Below, piece by piece: positions 51,320 to 59,077 of a stretch of DNA of 64,000 bases (position 1 is the first letter of the stretch; every line of letters starts with the position of its first letter). A program made the position numbers and the translations under genes. The DNA is from Myroides sp. JBRI-B21084 (GTDB lineage: Bacteria; Bacteroidota; Bacteroidia; Flavobacteriales; Flavobacteriaceae), in assembly GCF_030545015.1 (NCBI RefSeq), contig NZ_CP120653.1, forward strand, positions 2,046,001 to 2,110,000. Direction: 5' to 3'. The notes beneath the pieces are model-generated. The model was not told the DNA's origin and searched no databases. It was given only the letters and a program-made list of their open reading frames with translations.

Positions 51320-52378
51320 TTAAAACGTGTAAACAAAAGCATTTACATTCATACCAGCACCAACCGAAGCAAATAAAACAACATCGCCTTTATTAAGGGA
51401 GTGGTTTTCAAGTTCGTTGTTTAAAAGCATGGTTAATAAGGTAGGAATGGTAGCAACGCTGCTATTGCCTAATTTATGAATAACCATAGGCATTATGTTT
51501 GCAGGCACAGGCTTATTGTATAATTTATAGAAACGATTTACAATGGCTTCGTCCATTTTTTCATTTGCCTGATGAATAATAATTTTAGAAAGTTGATCAA
51601 TTGTATATCCACTTTCATCAAAACATTTCTTCATGGCGCCAGGAACATTTAAAAGCGCAAACTCGTAAATACGTCTCCCTTCCATTTTGATATATCTAAT
51701 GTTTGCACTGCTTTTGGTGTTAAAAGATTTTCCAAAATATAAATAGTCTTTTTCTTTAAAAGTAAACGAAGCCGATAAGTGCGATTGTATCCCCACTTTG
51801 TTGTTGCTTACATCTAAAATAGCAGCACCAGCACCATCAGCATAAATCATGCTGTCTCTGTCATGAATATCAACTACACGTGAAAGTGTTTCGGCGCCAA
51901 TAACTAAACAGCGTTTTGCAATGCCTGCTTTAATAAAGCAATTCGCTTGTATCATACCTTCAATCCAACCAGGGCAACCAAAAATTACATCATATGCAAC
52001 GCAAAAATTGTTTTTTATGTGCAATAAATTTTTTACTCTTGCAGCCAAGCTAGGAACCATATCGGTTTGTATAGTTCCAAAACGTACATCTCCAAAATTA
52101 TGAGCAAAAATAATATAGTCAATTGTTTCAGGATCAATACTTGCGTTTTCAATGGCTTTTTTAGCAGCTAAAAAACCAATATCCGATGCAACTTGGTCTT
52201 TATCGGCATATCTTCTTTCTTCAATACCAGTAATTTCTTTCAGTTTATCAGCAATAATAGCATTACTTTGTAACAATGCATCGCCGTTTTCGTCTAAAAA
52301 ATGATGGTTGTCAAAAAATAGATTCGTAATAGTTTGTGAAGGTATGTAGTTTCCTACGCCAATTATTTTACTTGTCAT
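51320..52378 (-). CDS. 3-oxoacyl-ACP synthase III family protein
   Basis: A 352-aa thiolase-fold enzyme of the FabH/KAS III type. The catalytic triad is visible: Cys in FGCPGWIEGM (near residue 135), His in IIIHQANEKM, and Asn in LGNSSVATIP. The C terminus SVGAGMNVNAFVYTF fits the fold. No fatty-acid genes adjoin it, so it may serve a secondary acyl pathway (pigment, lipid or polyketide starter) and not be the main FabH. An inverted repeat AATTAGT-N10-ACTAATT (52428-52451) lies about 50 nt upstream. Confidence 0.85.
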   Translation of the reverse strand: MTSKIIGVGNYIPSQTITNLFFDNHHFLDENGDALLQSNAIIADKLKEITGIEERRYADKDQVASDIGFLAAKKAIENASIDPETIDYIIFAHNFGDVRFGTIQTDMVPSLAARVKNLLHIKNNFCVAYDVIFGCPGWIEGMIQANCFIKAGIAKRCLVIGAETLSRVVDIHDRDSMIYADGAGAAILDVSNNKVGIQSHLSASFTFKEKDYLYFGKSFNTKSSANIRYIKMEGRRIYEFALLNVPGAMKKCFDESGYTIDQLSKIIIHQANEKMDEAIVNRFYKLYNKPVPANIMPMVIHKLGNSSVATIPTLLTMLLNNELENHSLNKGDVVLFASVGAGMNVNAFVYTF

Positions 52379-52560
52379 TTAGTATTTTTTCATTTTACAA
52401 TATACTTTATTCGTAAGGTATACTCGTAATTAGTTTATAAATATACTAATTTGTAATGAATTAAATTCAATTTAGCTTAAAATAAAAGGAATAATAAGTT
52501 GGTTTTTAATTAGGGTTACTTTTGTTTAATATATAAAACAGTTTAAAAAAAAATTTTATT

Positions 52561-52992
52561 CTAAACCGTTTCGCTTTTTAATTTCAAAACAGCAATTAAA
52601 GCAAACAATCCTGCAAAAATGCTAATAAAAGCCGCAAACGGAAAAAAGTACAAATATTCTACAACGCCAAAAAATAAGTAAGCAATACCCATACTTGCCA
52701 AAATAGGTTTAGCTAATTGTTTATTAGTTTGTAAATGGTTGGCAACATTCCAAAGTATTAAAATGCTCATTCCAAATACACCAAAAAGCATAATGCTGTA
52801 GCCGTTAAAATAGTCGGCCATGCTTTTGGTTGCGCCCATAAATTCTGCACTATTGCCTTTCATTACTTTAACTACGTGGTACAAAGGCCCGGTTTCATCG
52901 TCCCAGCCCATATGGCCACCTGTATGCCCTAATAAATGAATAAAAATAAAAATAGCCGAAAGGCGTGTGAATAGTTTTGATGTAATTTTCAT
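52561..52992 (-). CDS. Small four-helix membrane protein
   Basis: A 143-aa inner-membrane protein with four predicted helices (about residues 7-22, 62-84, 95-112 and 115-137). Near the N terminus it has HLLGHTGGHMGWDDETGP, a His/Asp-rich loop. It may match the small family I remember as LIC_13387, but this is unverified. Function unknown. The 182-nt gap to the KAS III-like gene holds no gene I can support. Confidence 0.6.
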   Translation of the reverse strand: MKITSKLFTRLSAIFIFIHLLGHTGGHMGWDDETGPLYHVVKVMKGNSAEFMGATKSMADYFNGYSIMLFGVFGMSILILWNVANHLQTNKQLAKPILASMGIAYLFFGVVEYLYFFPFAAFISIFAGLFALIAVLKLKSETV

Positions 52993-53236
52993 GTTTTATT
53001 TTTTTCTAAAAAGCGTAAATTAAAAGTACAATAATTTTTTAATTGCAAAATGTTTTTTTGATGAAAACAGTTTGTTGAAGTAAGCCTACTTTGTGCTAAA
53101 TTATTCAAAGCTAAAGTTGTACCTTTTGTGTCTTTAATTGTTAAAAAGAATGATTGATTATATTTGATGAAATTATTTTAAAAAGTGGCTCAAAGTCTGG
53201 AGGTTTTGTGTAGCGAGGTTTAAATTGTAAAAAACT

Positions 53237-53431
53237 ATGAAATACTATTTTATGTGTCTCTTTGTTATCTTTTTCTCTTGCGAAAAAGTAGATTGTAATA
53301 GATTGTCAAAAATAAAAAGAGATTATGAATGCTTATTAATTGTTAAACAATTAAATGATTCGCTATCAGTTTATAATTTTGATATTGAGGGTGTAAGTTT
53401 GAAAACAGGAAATGATACTAAAAAAAATTAG
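53237..53431 (+). pseudogene. Truncated small lipoprotein (64 aa)
   Basis: Starts as a lipoprotein (MKYYFMCLFVIFFSC, cysteine 15), then RLSKIKRDYECLLIVKQLND and FDIEGVSLKTGNDT. It stops in an A-rich run. Related flavobacterial proteins, as I remember them, continue for another 40-60 residues after 'TGNDT', so this is probably the front end of a decayed gene. Its end overlaps the convergent immunity-type gene by 14 nt. It is preceded by 240 nt with no gene. Confidence 0.4.
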
Positions 53432-54065
53432 TGGCTTTTTCTATTTTAAAACCTATGATTCCATTTTCTTCTATAGCATTCTTCAATCTTTCAGATATAT
53501 AAACGTTATTGTCAAAAGGTAAAAAGGTAAACATATCTAACTCGCTGTCAAAATTATCCGATAAAGCTATTTTATCTAGTCTTGCACCGAAAGAAGCTTC
53601 TGTATCTTTGGCTTTTAATTCTTTGTAATGTTCGTAAGATTTTAATTGTATAGTACCTTTTATGGTAGCCCATTTTTTTTCGAGAAAAATACTATTTTTA
53701 AAATCTAATTCTTCTGTTAATTGTGGTTCTGTAAGATGTAACCAAAAATAAGCTAAGATTTCTGCTTTTTGTGTTTCAACAGAAGCATCAAAATATTGAT
53801 GTCTCATTATATTGAATTTCTTAAATATATCTTTAGTTTTTGAGTTTATTAGAAAACCTGTTCCGCCACCTATTGTAATGTCTTTTAAAGTGTCTGTTAA
53901 TACAGCTCTTTTTTTTAATTTAAATTTTAAATTAGGTTTGGGGTCAAAAAGATGCCAAGAAGTAATTAGATGAGCTTGATGCATTGTTAAGCAGTCTACT
54001 TGTGGGTAATCTTTACCTACAATTTTGTCATCTAAATCATTCTTCAAAATATAATAATTGTTCAT
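53418..54065 (-). CDS. Immunity-type protein (Imm11/DUF1629-like)
   Basis: A 215-aa soluble protein. The pattern DITIGGGTGFLINSKTKDIF, then HQYFDASV and, near the end, NNVYISERLKNAIEENGIIG is like the Imm11/Imm43 (DUF1629) group. These proteins protect against contact-dependent or polymorphic toxins. No toxin gene, Rhs repeat or secretion tag is in the vicinity, so it would be an orphan. The call is from overall resemblance only; it could be a different soluble family. It stands between a truncated lipoprotein gene and a tRNA, a common place for exchangeable DNA. Confidence 0.55.
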   Translation of the reverse strand: MNNYYILKNDLDDKIVGKDYPQVDCLTMHQAHLITSWHLFDPKPNLKFKLKKRAVLTDTLKDITIGGGTGFLINSKTKDIFKKFNIMRHQYFDASVETQKAEILAYFWLHLTEPQLTEELDFKNSIFLEKKWATIKGTIQLKSYEHYKELKAKDTEASFGARLDKIALSDNFDSELDMFTFLPFDNNVYISERLKNAIEENGIIGFKIEKATNFF

Positions 54066-54164
54066 GAATTTTTAATTATGATTATGTTTTGTTTTATAGA
54101 GCAGCTATGTTTTTGCTATAAAATACTTGCTTTTTTGGAGCATTAATATTTTTAAAAAGTATTG

Positions 54165-54210
54165 ATAAAAACAAAAAGAGCTTAAAATCAGTTTGATTAT
54201 AAGCTCTTTT
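54165..54210 (-). terminator. Terminator of the tRNA-Leu gene
   Basis: Minus-strand stem AAAAGAGCTTA / TAAGCTCTTTT (54200-54210 with 54174-54184), 15-nt loop, T-rich tail, starting 4 nt after the tRNA end. Confidence 0.8.
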
Positions 54211-54213
54211 CTG

Positions 54214-54293
54214 TACCTGAGGTGGGAATCGAACCCACACTCCGAAGAACACGAGTTTGAGTCGTGCGCGTCTACCAATTCCGCCACTCAGGC
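54214..54293 (-). tRNA. tRNA-Leu (anticodon CAA)
   Basis: An 80-nt class II tRNA. The acceptor stem GCCTGAG / CTCAGGT closes with a G-U pair and is followed by discriminator A. D-arm GGAATTGGTAGAC; anticodon stem CACGA / TCGTG with loop CTCAAAC giving CAA (reads UUG); a short variable arm; and T-arm GTGGG TTCGATT CCCAC. The CCA end is not encoded. Confidence 0.95.
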
Positions 54294-54314
54294 TTTTTGC
54301 TTGAAATTGTGAGT

Positions 54315-54346
54315 GCAAATGTAAGTACATTTTCAATTAAAACAAA
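54315..54346 (-). promoter_or_regulatory. Promoter of tRNA-Leu
   Basis: On the minus strand TTTG (54343-54346), exactly 19 nt, then TACATTTGC (54315-54323): both elements and spacing are consensus. The start would be about 15 nt ahead of the tRNA 5' end. Confidence 0.7.
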
Positions 54347-54386
54347 TAAAAAGCAAAAAAAATGCAAGTAACATCAATTTTATTTT

Positions 54387-54395
54387 TAAATTTGC
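54387..54395 (+). promoter_or_regulatory. -7 promoter element of prs
   Basis: TAAATTTGC matches TAnnTTTGC and ends 43 nt before the prs ATG. No -33 TTG is seen. Confidence 0.55.
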
Positions 54396-54438
54396 ACCCA
54401 CAATACAACAACAATAATAACTACTAAACTAATTAACA

Positions 54439-55380
54439 ATGAGTTACTTTGAGCCTGAAGCAAAGGTGTTTGCGTGTTCGCAGAGTAAAGAATTAGCAGA
54501 AGAAATTGCAAAGCATTACGGTGTAGAGCTAGGTAAAGTTACCTTTTCACATTATAGCGATGGGGAATTTCAACCTTCATTCGAAGAATCTATTCGTGGA
54601 TTACGTGTATTCTTAGTGTGTTCTACCTTTCCTAGTGCCGATAATTTAATGGAATTATTGTTAATGTGCGATGCGGCTAAACGCGCGTCAGCACGCCATA
54701 TTACCGCTGTTATTCCTTATTTTGGATGGGCACGTCAAGATCGTAAAGACAAGCCTCGTGTGCCAATAGGTGCTAAATTAGTAGCTAAAATGTTAGAAAC
54801 AGCAGGTGCAACACGTGTAATGACTATGGATTTACACGCCGATCAAATTCAAGGGTTCTTTGAAAAACCAGTAGATCACTTGTATGCATCAACCATTTTC
54901 TTACCTTACGTACAATCATTAGGTTTAGAAAATTTAACCATTGCATCACCAGACATGGGCGGTTCAAAGCGTGCTTATGCGTATGCAAAATATTTAGAAA
55001 GCGAAGTAGTAGTTTGTTACAAACAACGCAAAAAAGCAAACGTAATTGATACCATGGAACTTATTGGCGATGTAAAAGGCCGTAATGTTATTTTGGTTGA
55101 TGATATGATTGACACAGGCGGTACACTTGCAAAAGCAGCCGATGTAATGTTAGAACGCGGTGCCTTAAGCGTACGTGCAATTTGTACACATGCTATTTTG
55201 TCGGGCAATGCTGTAGAGAAAATTGAAAATTCATCTTTAACAGAATTAATTGTAACCGATTCTATACCGCTTAAAAAACAAAGTAACAAAATTCGCGTAT
55301 TAAGCTGTGCTGGTTTGTTTGCCGATGTTATGCACATGGTACAAAACAACACATCGATAAGCGATAAATTTATCATGTAA
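54439..55380 (+). CDS. prs: Ribose-phosphate pyrophosphokinase
   Basis: Makes PRPP from ribose 5-phosphate and ATP for purine, pyrimidine, His and Trp synthesis. The 313-aa enzyme has the flag region FSDGE-like HYSDGEFQPSFEESIRG, the signature MDLHADQIQGFFEKPVDHLY, and the PRPP-binding loop VILVDDMIDTGGTL. Complete length. rplY follows after 27 nt on the same strand, an arrangement common across bacteria. Confidence 0.96.
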   Translation: MSYFEPEAKVFACSQSKELAEEIAKHYGVELGKVTFSHYSDGEFQPSFEESIRGLRVFLVCSTFPSADNLMELLLMCDAAKRASARHITAVIPYFGWARQDRKDKPRVPIGAKLVAKMLETAGATRVMTMDLHADQIQGFFEKPVDHLYASTIFLPYVQSLGLENLTIASPDMGGSKRAYAYAKYLESEVVVCYKQRKKANVIDTMELIGDVKGRNVILVDDMIDTGGTLAKAADVMLERGALSVRAICTHAILSGNAVEKIENSSLTELIVTDSIPLKKQSNKIRVLSCAGLFADVMHMVQNNTSISDKFIM

Positions 55381-55407
55381 TTTTTTATTAATTTTTATAT
55401 ATTTAAA

Positions 55408-56010
55408 ATGAAATCAATTTCAATTAAAGGACAAGAAAGAGAAAGCGTAGGTAAAGTAGCTACTAAAGCCGCACGTAATGCTGGATTGGTTCCTTGCGTA
55501 GTTTACGGAGGAGAACAACCAGTACATTTTACAGCTGAAGAAAAAGCGTTTAAAAACTTGGTGTACACTCCAAACGTACATACAGTTGCTGTTGATTTAG
55601 GTGGTAAAACTATTGACTGTGTTTTACAAGATATTCAGTTTGATCCAGTATCAGACAAAATTTTACACATTGACTTTTTCCAATTACACGCAGACAAAGA
55701 AATTACTATGGAAGTGCCTGTAAAAGTAGTAGGTAACAGTAAAGGTGTTATGGCTGGTGGTGTATTACGTTTAAACCAACGTAAATTAAAAGTACGTGCT
55801 TTACCTGCTAATTTACCTGATTTCGTAGAAGCTGATATCACTGAATTAGAAATGGGTAACAAATTATACGTTACTAAATTACCAACTAACAACTTTAAAT
55901 TGTTACACCCAGATAATACAGTTGTTGCTCAAGTACGTATCTCTCGTGCGGCTATGAAAGCTGCTCAAGAAGCTGCAAAAGCAGAAAAAGGTGCAAAAAA
56001 GAAAAAATAA
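55408..56010 (+). CDS. rplY: 50S ribosomal protein L25 (CTC/TL5 form)
   Basis: 5S rRNA-binding ribosomal protein, 200 aa. It has an N-terminal L25 domain (residues ~1-90: [37 protein letters not shown]) plus the C-terminal TL5 beta-domain ([19 protein letters not shown]). The tail is Ala/Lys-rich. It follows prs closely and ends at a strong terminator. The opposite-strand ORF within it is a shadow. Confidence 0.95.
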   Translation: MKSISIKGQERESVGKVATKAARNAGLVPCVVYGGEQPVHFTAEEKAFKNLVYTPNVHTVAVDLGGKTIDCVLQDIQFDPVSDKILHIDFFQLHADKEITMEVPVKVVGNSKGVMAGGVLRLNQRKLKVRALPANLPDFVEADITELEMGNKLYVTKLPTNNFKLLHPDNTVVAQVRISRAAMKAAQEAAKAEKGAKKKK

Positions 56011-56027
56011 TCTATTTTCTTATACAC

Positions 56028-56056
56028 AAAAGCCTTCGAGAAAATCGAAGGCTTTT
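56028..56056 (+). terminator. Terminator of prs-rplY
   Basis: 12-bp stem AAAAGCCTTCGA / TCGAAGGCTTTT (56028-56039 with 56045-56056), 5-nt loop, T-run after it; 17 nt past the rplY stop. Confidence 0.9.
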
Positions 56057-56084
56057 TTTGTGCTTTATTTTTATCATGACAAAC

Positions 56085-56178
56085 CCTTCGGGCCGGGCTT
56101 TCAGTTACAATCTTTTTGTTCGTTCCTAACAAAAAGGATTTTCACTTCACCCGAGGCTTTGGCCGAACTGACCGAAGG
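56085..56178. repeat. Large imperfect hairpin, probable dispersed flavobacterial repeat
   Basis: About 94 nt with terminal inverted repeats CCTTCGG (56085-56091) and CCGAAGG (56172-56178) and a central hairpin, CTTTTTGTT (56112-56120) with AACAAAAAG (56128-56136). It is clearly richer in G+C than its surroundings. It contains pieces (CCGGGCTTTC...TTACAATC, AAAAAGGATTTTCACTTCA, CCCGAGGCTTT) that I recall from repeated intergenic sequences in Flavobacterium genomes. Only one copy is in this window. Confidence 0.55.
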
Positions 56179-56191
56179 TAATCCCTTTTGC

Positions 56192-56226
56192 AAAAAAAAA
56201 GCCATTCTCGGTTAAGAATGACTTTT
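56192..56226 (-). terminator. Terminator of pyk
   Basis: Minus strand AAAAGTCATTCT, 6-nt loop, AGAATGGCTTTT followed by a T-run (56192-56200). One central pair is a G-U on this strand. It lies 24 nt past the pyk stop. Confidence 0.75.
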
Positions 56227-56249
56227 AGTTTATATTAAAATTTGGTTTA

Positions 56250-57680
56250 TTATTCAATCTCCGAAACACGTACAGTGTTTACCATACCTTTTTCGTTTAA
56301 AGGCATCGATGCTAAATTAATGGTATAATCGCCTTCATTAACGTAATTGTTTTCTTTGGCAATTTTATTAATGTCTTCAATAGTAACATCGGTACTTTCG
56401 TATTTATCGTACCAAAATGCTGTAACGCCCCAAAGTAAATTTAATTGCGTAAGCATGTGTTTGTTTGATGTGTATGCTAAAATATGCGCATTAGGGCGCC
56501 ATGCTGATATTTGAAAAGCAGTGTACCCTGAATTGGTTAACGTATTAATAACTTTAGCCTCAATATCATTTGCCATAATAGCCGCATGGTAACAAATAGA
56601 TTTGGTTATAAAACGCTTGGTTTTAATTTTAGGGTCGTTAACGGGTAGCTTTATTAAGTCGGAATTTTCAACACTTTCAATAATCTGCGTCATTTTTTCA
56701 ATTACCTGTACAGGATAATTACCAACCGATGTTTCACCTGAAAGCATTACCGCGTCGGCACCGTCCATTACCGAGTTTGCTACGTCGTTCACTTCGGCAC
56801 GTGTAGGGGTTAAGCTGGTAATCATGGTTTCCATCATTTGTGTAGCAATAATAACCGGAATTCGAGCGTATTTTGCTTTATGAACCAATTGTTTTTGAAT
56901 TAATGGAACTTCTTGTGCGGGTATTTCAACACCTAAATCGCCACGAGCCACCATTAAACCATCGCAATGCGATACAATTTTGTTGATGTTTGCAACCGCT
57001 TCGGGTTTTTCAATTTTTGCAATAATTGGAATTTTATGGTCGGAATTTTGTTCAATCAATAAACGTAAATCCTCTAAATCCTCTTCAGTTCTTACAAACG
57101 ATAATGCAATCCAATCTACACTTAATTTAATGGCAAAAAGTGCATCTTTTATATCTTTTTCGGTCAATGCTGGTAAAGATACTTTGGTGTTGGGTAAGTT
57201 TACTCCCTTTTTAGATTTTAACGGACCGCCTTGTACAACAACTGCTTTTACTTCATGCTCACGGTCTGTTTCTAAAACATTAAAAATTAGCTTTCCATCG
57301 TCAAGTAAAATACTTTCGCCAGGATTTACGTCCTGAGGAAAACTTTTATAGGTCATGTACACTTTTTCAGCTGTTCCTAAAAATTCTTCTTTGGTAGAAA
57401 AAGTAATGATATCGCCTTTTTTAAGTACAACTTCATCTTTCATAACTCCTACGCGCAATTTAGGTCCTTGTAAATCGGCTAATATCGATGTGTTGTAATG
57501 AAATTCGTTATTTAATTCGCGTATAATGCGTACTTTGTCTTCAATATCAAAGTAATCGGCATGCGAAAAGTTAATTCTAAAAACATTCACACCTGATTCT
57601 ATCATTTGTTGAATAATTTCTTTGGTGCTACAAGCCGGCCCTAAGGTTGCGACTATTTTTGTTTTTTTACGTGGTAACAT
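56250..57680 (-). CDS. pyk: Pyruvate kinase
   Basis: Final glycolytic step, phosphoenolpyruvate plus ADP to pyruvate and ATP, 476 aa. Visible: VATLGPACSTKEIIQQMIESG and VFRINFSH at the N terminus, the active-site signature IIAKIEKPEAVANINKIV, ARGDLGVEIP, and ATQMMETM. The B domain and C-terminal regulatory domain are present. It follows the IPExxxVDY gene after 1 nt, probably cotranscribed with it; this pairing is typical of Flavobacteriia. Confidence 0.95.
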   Translation of the reverse strand: MLPRKKTKIVATLGPACSTKEIIQQMIESGVNVFRINFSHADYFDIEDKVRIIRELNNEFHYNTSILADLQGPKLRVGVMKDEVVLKKGDIITFSTKEEFLGTAEKVYMTYKSFPQDVNPGESILLDDGKLIFNVLETDREHEVKAVVVQGGPLKSKKGVNLPNTKVSLPALTEKDIKDALFAIKLSVDWIALSFVRTEEDLEDLRLLIEQNSDHKIPIIAKIEKPEAVANINKIVSHCDGLMVARGDLGVEIPAQEVPLIQKQLVHKAKYARIPVIIATQMMETMITSLTPTRAEVNDVANSVMDGADAVMLSGETSVGNYPVQVIEKMTQIIESVENSDLIKLPVNDPKIKTKRFITKSICYHAAIMANDIEAKVINTLTNSGYTAFQISAWRPNAHILAYTSNKHMLTQLNLLWGVTAFWYDKYESTDVTIEDINKIAKENNYVNEGDYTINLASMPLNEKGMVNTVRVSEIE

Positions 57681-57681
57681 A

Positions 57682-58200
57682 TTAAAAAATTAAATTTTTT
57701 TGTGATTTTGTACTTAAAGTATCCATTTCAATAATAAATTGAGTGGAAATGTTTTTTATAGTTTGAATTTTTTCCAACAACTCTTCTGTATTAAATAAAA
57801 AATCTATGTTTTCTATTAAAATAAAAAAGTCAATGGTTTTCCACTCGGGTATTAAATAATTTGTTGCGTAAAAACCTTCGTCGTTACTGTTAAATAACGA
57901 AAAATTCACGTTTTCACTATTTTCAACAAAGTTCGATTTGTTTTCAAACAGCCGCCAAATTAAATGATTTTTTTGATCGTGGTAATTAAAACTTCTAAAA
58001 AAAGCAGTTCCGTTATCGTTTATTGATATTTCGGGGATTACTTTTTTAAAATGAACACCTAATTGTTTGTTTAAGCAATATGCCATTTTATAATCGGGCA
58101 TGTTAGATTTTAATGCAATTAAAACAATATCATCGTTATAAGTATCGTCGTCATATAACTTGTGTATTATTTCCGTTGTATTTTTCTTAGGTGGTGTCAT
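57682..58200 (-). CDS. IPExxxVDY family protein
   Basis: A 172-aa soluble protein with the family's namesake motif, here LIPEWKTIDFFIL near residue 115, preceded by YATNY. The family is restricted to Bacteroidota, with unknown function, and lies next to pyk in flavobacteria. The ATG at 58200 is preferred; the frame reaches a TTG three codons upstream, but that overlaps the -7 element. It may modulate or be coexpressed with pyruvate kinase, which is inference. Confidence 0.82.
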   Translation of the reverse strand: MTPPKKNTTEIIHKLYDDDTYNDDIVLIALKSNMPDYKMAYCLNKQLGVHFKKVIPEISINDNGTAFFRSFNYHDQKNHLIWRLFENKSNFVENSENVNFSLFNSNDEGFYATNYLIPEWKTIDFFILIENIDFLFNTEELLEKIQTIKNISTQFIIEMDTLSTKSQKNLIF

Positions 58201-58206
58201 TTTTAA

Positions 58207-58214
58207 CAAAAATA
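58207..58214 (-). promoter_or_regulatory. -7 promoter element just before the IPExxxVDY gene
   Basis: Minus strand TATTTTTG matches TAnnTTTG but ends only 6 nt before the ATG at 58200, so the mRNA would be leaderless or nearly so. Confidence 0.4.
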
Positions 58215-58339
58215 CAAAATTTAAATCTGTTTATATGAATAGTTTACATATTTAATGTTTTTTTAATACATATAGGCATGATATGAATTAAAAAAAGATT
58301 GATTGAATTAACGTATTATGTTTTAATTTTTATAGGAAG

Positions 58340-59074
58340 TTACATTTTATTTTGCAGGGCAAAGTAAGCACGTTGAGCAGCTTTTTCTTCGGCTTTTTTC
58401 TTACTTGTAGCACGGCCACGTGCAATTTCTACATTGTTAAAGTATAATTTAATGCAAAAATGCTTAACGGGATCTTTGCCGTTATCGTCGCAGTTTTCAA
58501 ATTTAAAGCTGTGTTTGTTTTTTTGGCAGTATTCTATGAACAAACTTTTGTAGCTTGAAATTTTGTTTTCTAAATGTTCTAAATCTTTAAAATCAATTAA
58601 AATGTTCTTAAAGATAAATTTTTCGCAAGCTGTAAAACCTACATCTATATAAATGGCGCCAATTAATGCTTCAAGTAAATTGCCGTTTATGTTATCGCCA
58701 AAATTAGTAACTTTTGCTTTTGATTGTACCAGTTTTATAAGTTGTAGTTTTTTGCCTATGCTGTTTAGGAAGTTACGGTTTACAATTTTAGAACGCATTT
58801 GGGTTAAGTAACCTTCATCGCCTTTAGGTGCATTTTTGTATAAAAAAGCAGCTATTACAAGGCCTAAAACAGCATCGCCTAAAAATTCTAAACGCTCGTA
58901 ATTTAAAGCATCGCCATTAATGGTTGTTTTGTTTAACGACCGGTGTGTACAAGCGGTTTCAAACAACGTAATGTTTTTGGGTTTGTACCCAATTATTTTG
59001 GTAATGTTAGAATAAAAAATCCCACTATTGGGTATAGGGGATTTTTTATTCAATATTTTTTTAAACCAATTCAT
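58340..59074 (-). CDS. rnc: Ribonuclease III
   Basis: Double-strand-specific endonuclease that processes rRNA precursors and structured mRNAs, 244 aa. The nuclease domain carries the signature NYERLEFLGDAVLGLV with catalytic acids and the second acidic site in NLLEALIGAIYIDVG. The C-terminal double-stranded-RNA-binding domain ends ARGRATSKKKAEEKAAQRA. It lies 3 nt after fabF; the acpP-fabF-rnc order is conserved in many bacteria. Confidence 0.95.
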   Translation of the reverse strand: MNWFKKILNKKSPIPNSGIFYSNITKIIGYKPKNITLFETACTHRSLNKTTINGDALNYERLEFLGDAVLGLVIAAFLYKNAPKGDEGYLTQMRSKIVNRNFLNSIGKKLQLIKLVQSKAKVTNFGDNINGNLLEALIGAIYIDVGFTACEKFIFKNILIDFKDLEHLENKISSYKSLFIEYCQKNKHSFKFENCDDNGKDPVKHFCIKLYFNNVEIARGRATSKKKAEEKAAQRAYFALQNKM

Positions 59075-59077
59075 GGT

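Noticed and set aside
52499..52524. Plus-strand promoter facing the end of the 143-aa membrane protein gene (antisense RNA)
   Set aside because: TACTTTTG is a -7 match, but the TTG is only 15 nt away and no transcript end or conserved sequence follows; chance in AT-rich DNA is likely.
54094..54336. Open frames of 80 and 60 aa on the minus strand
   Set aside because: They translate through tRNA-Leu and its terminator; not coding.
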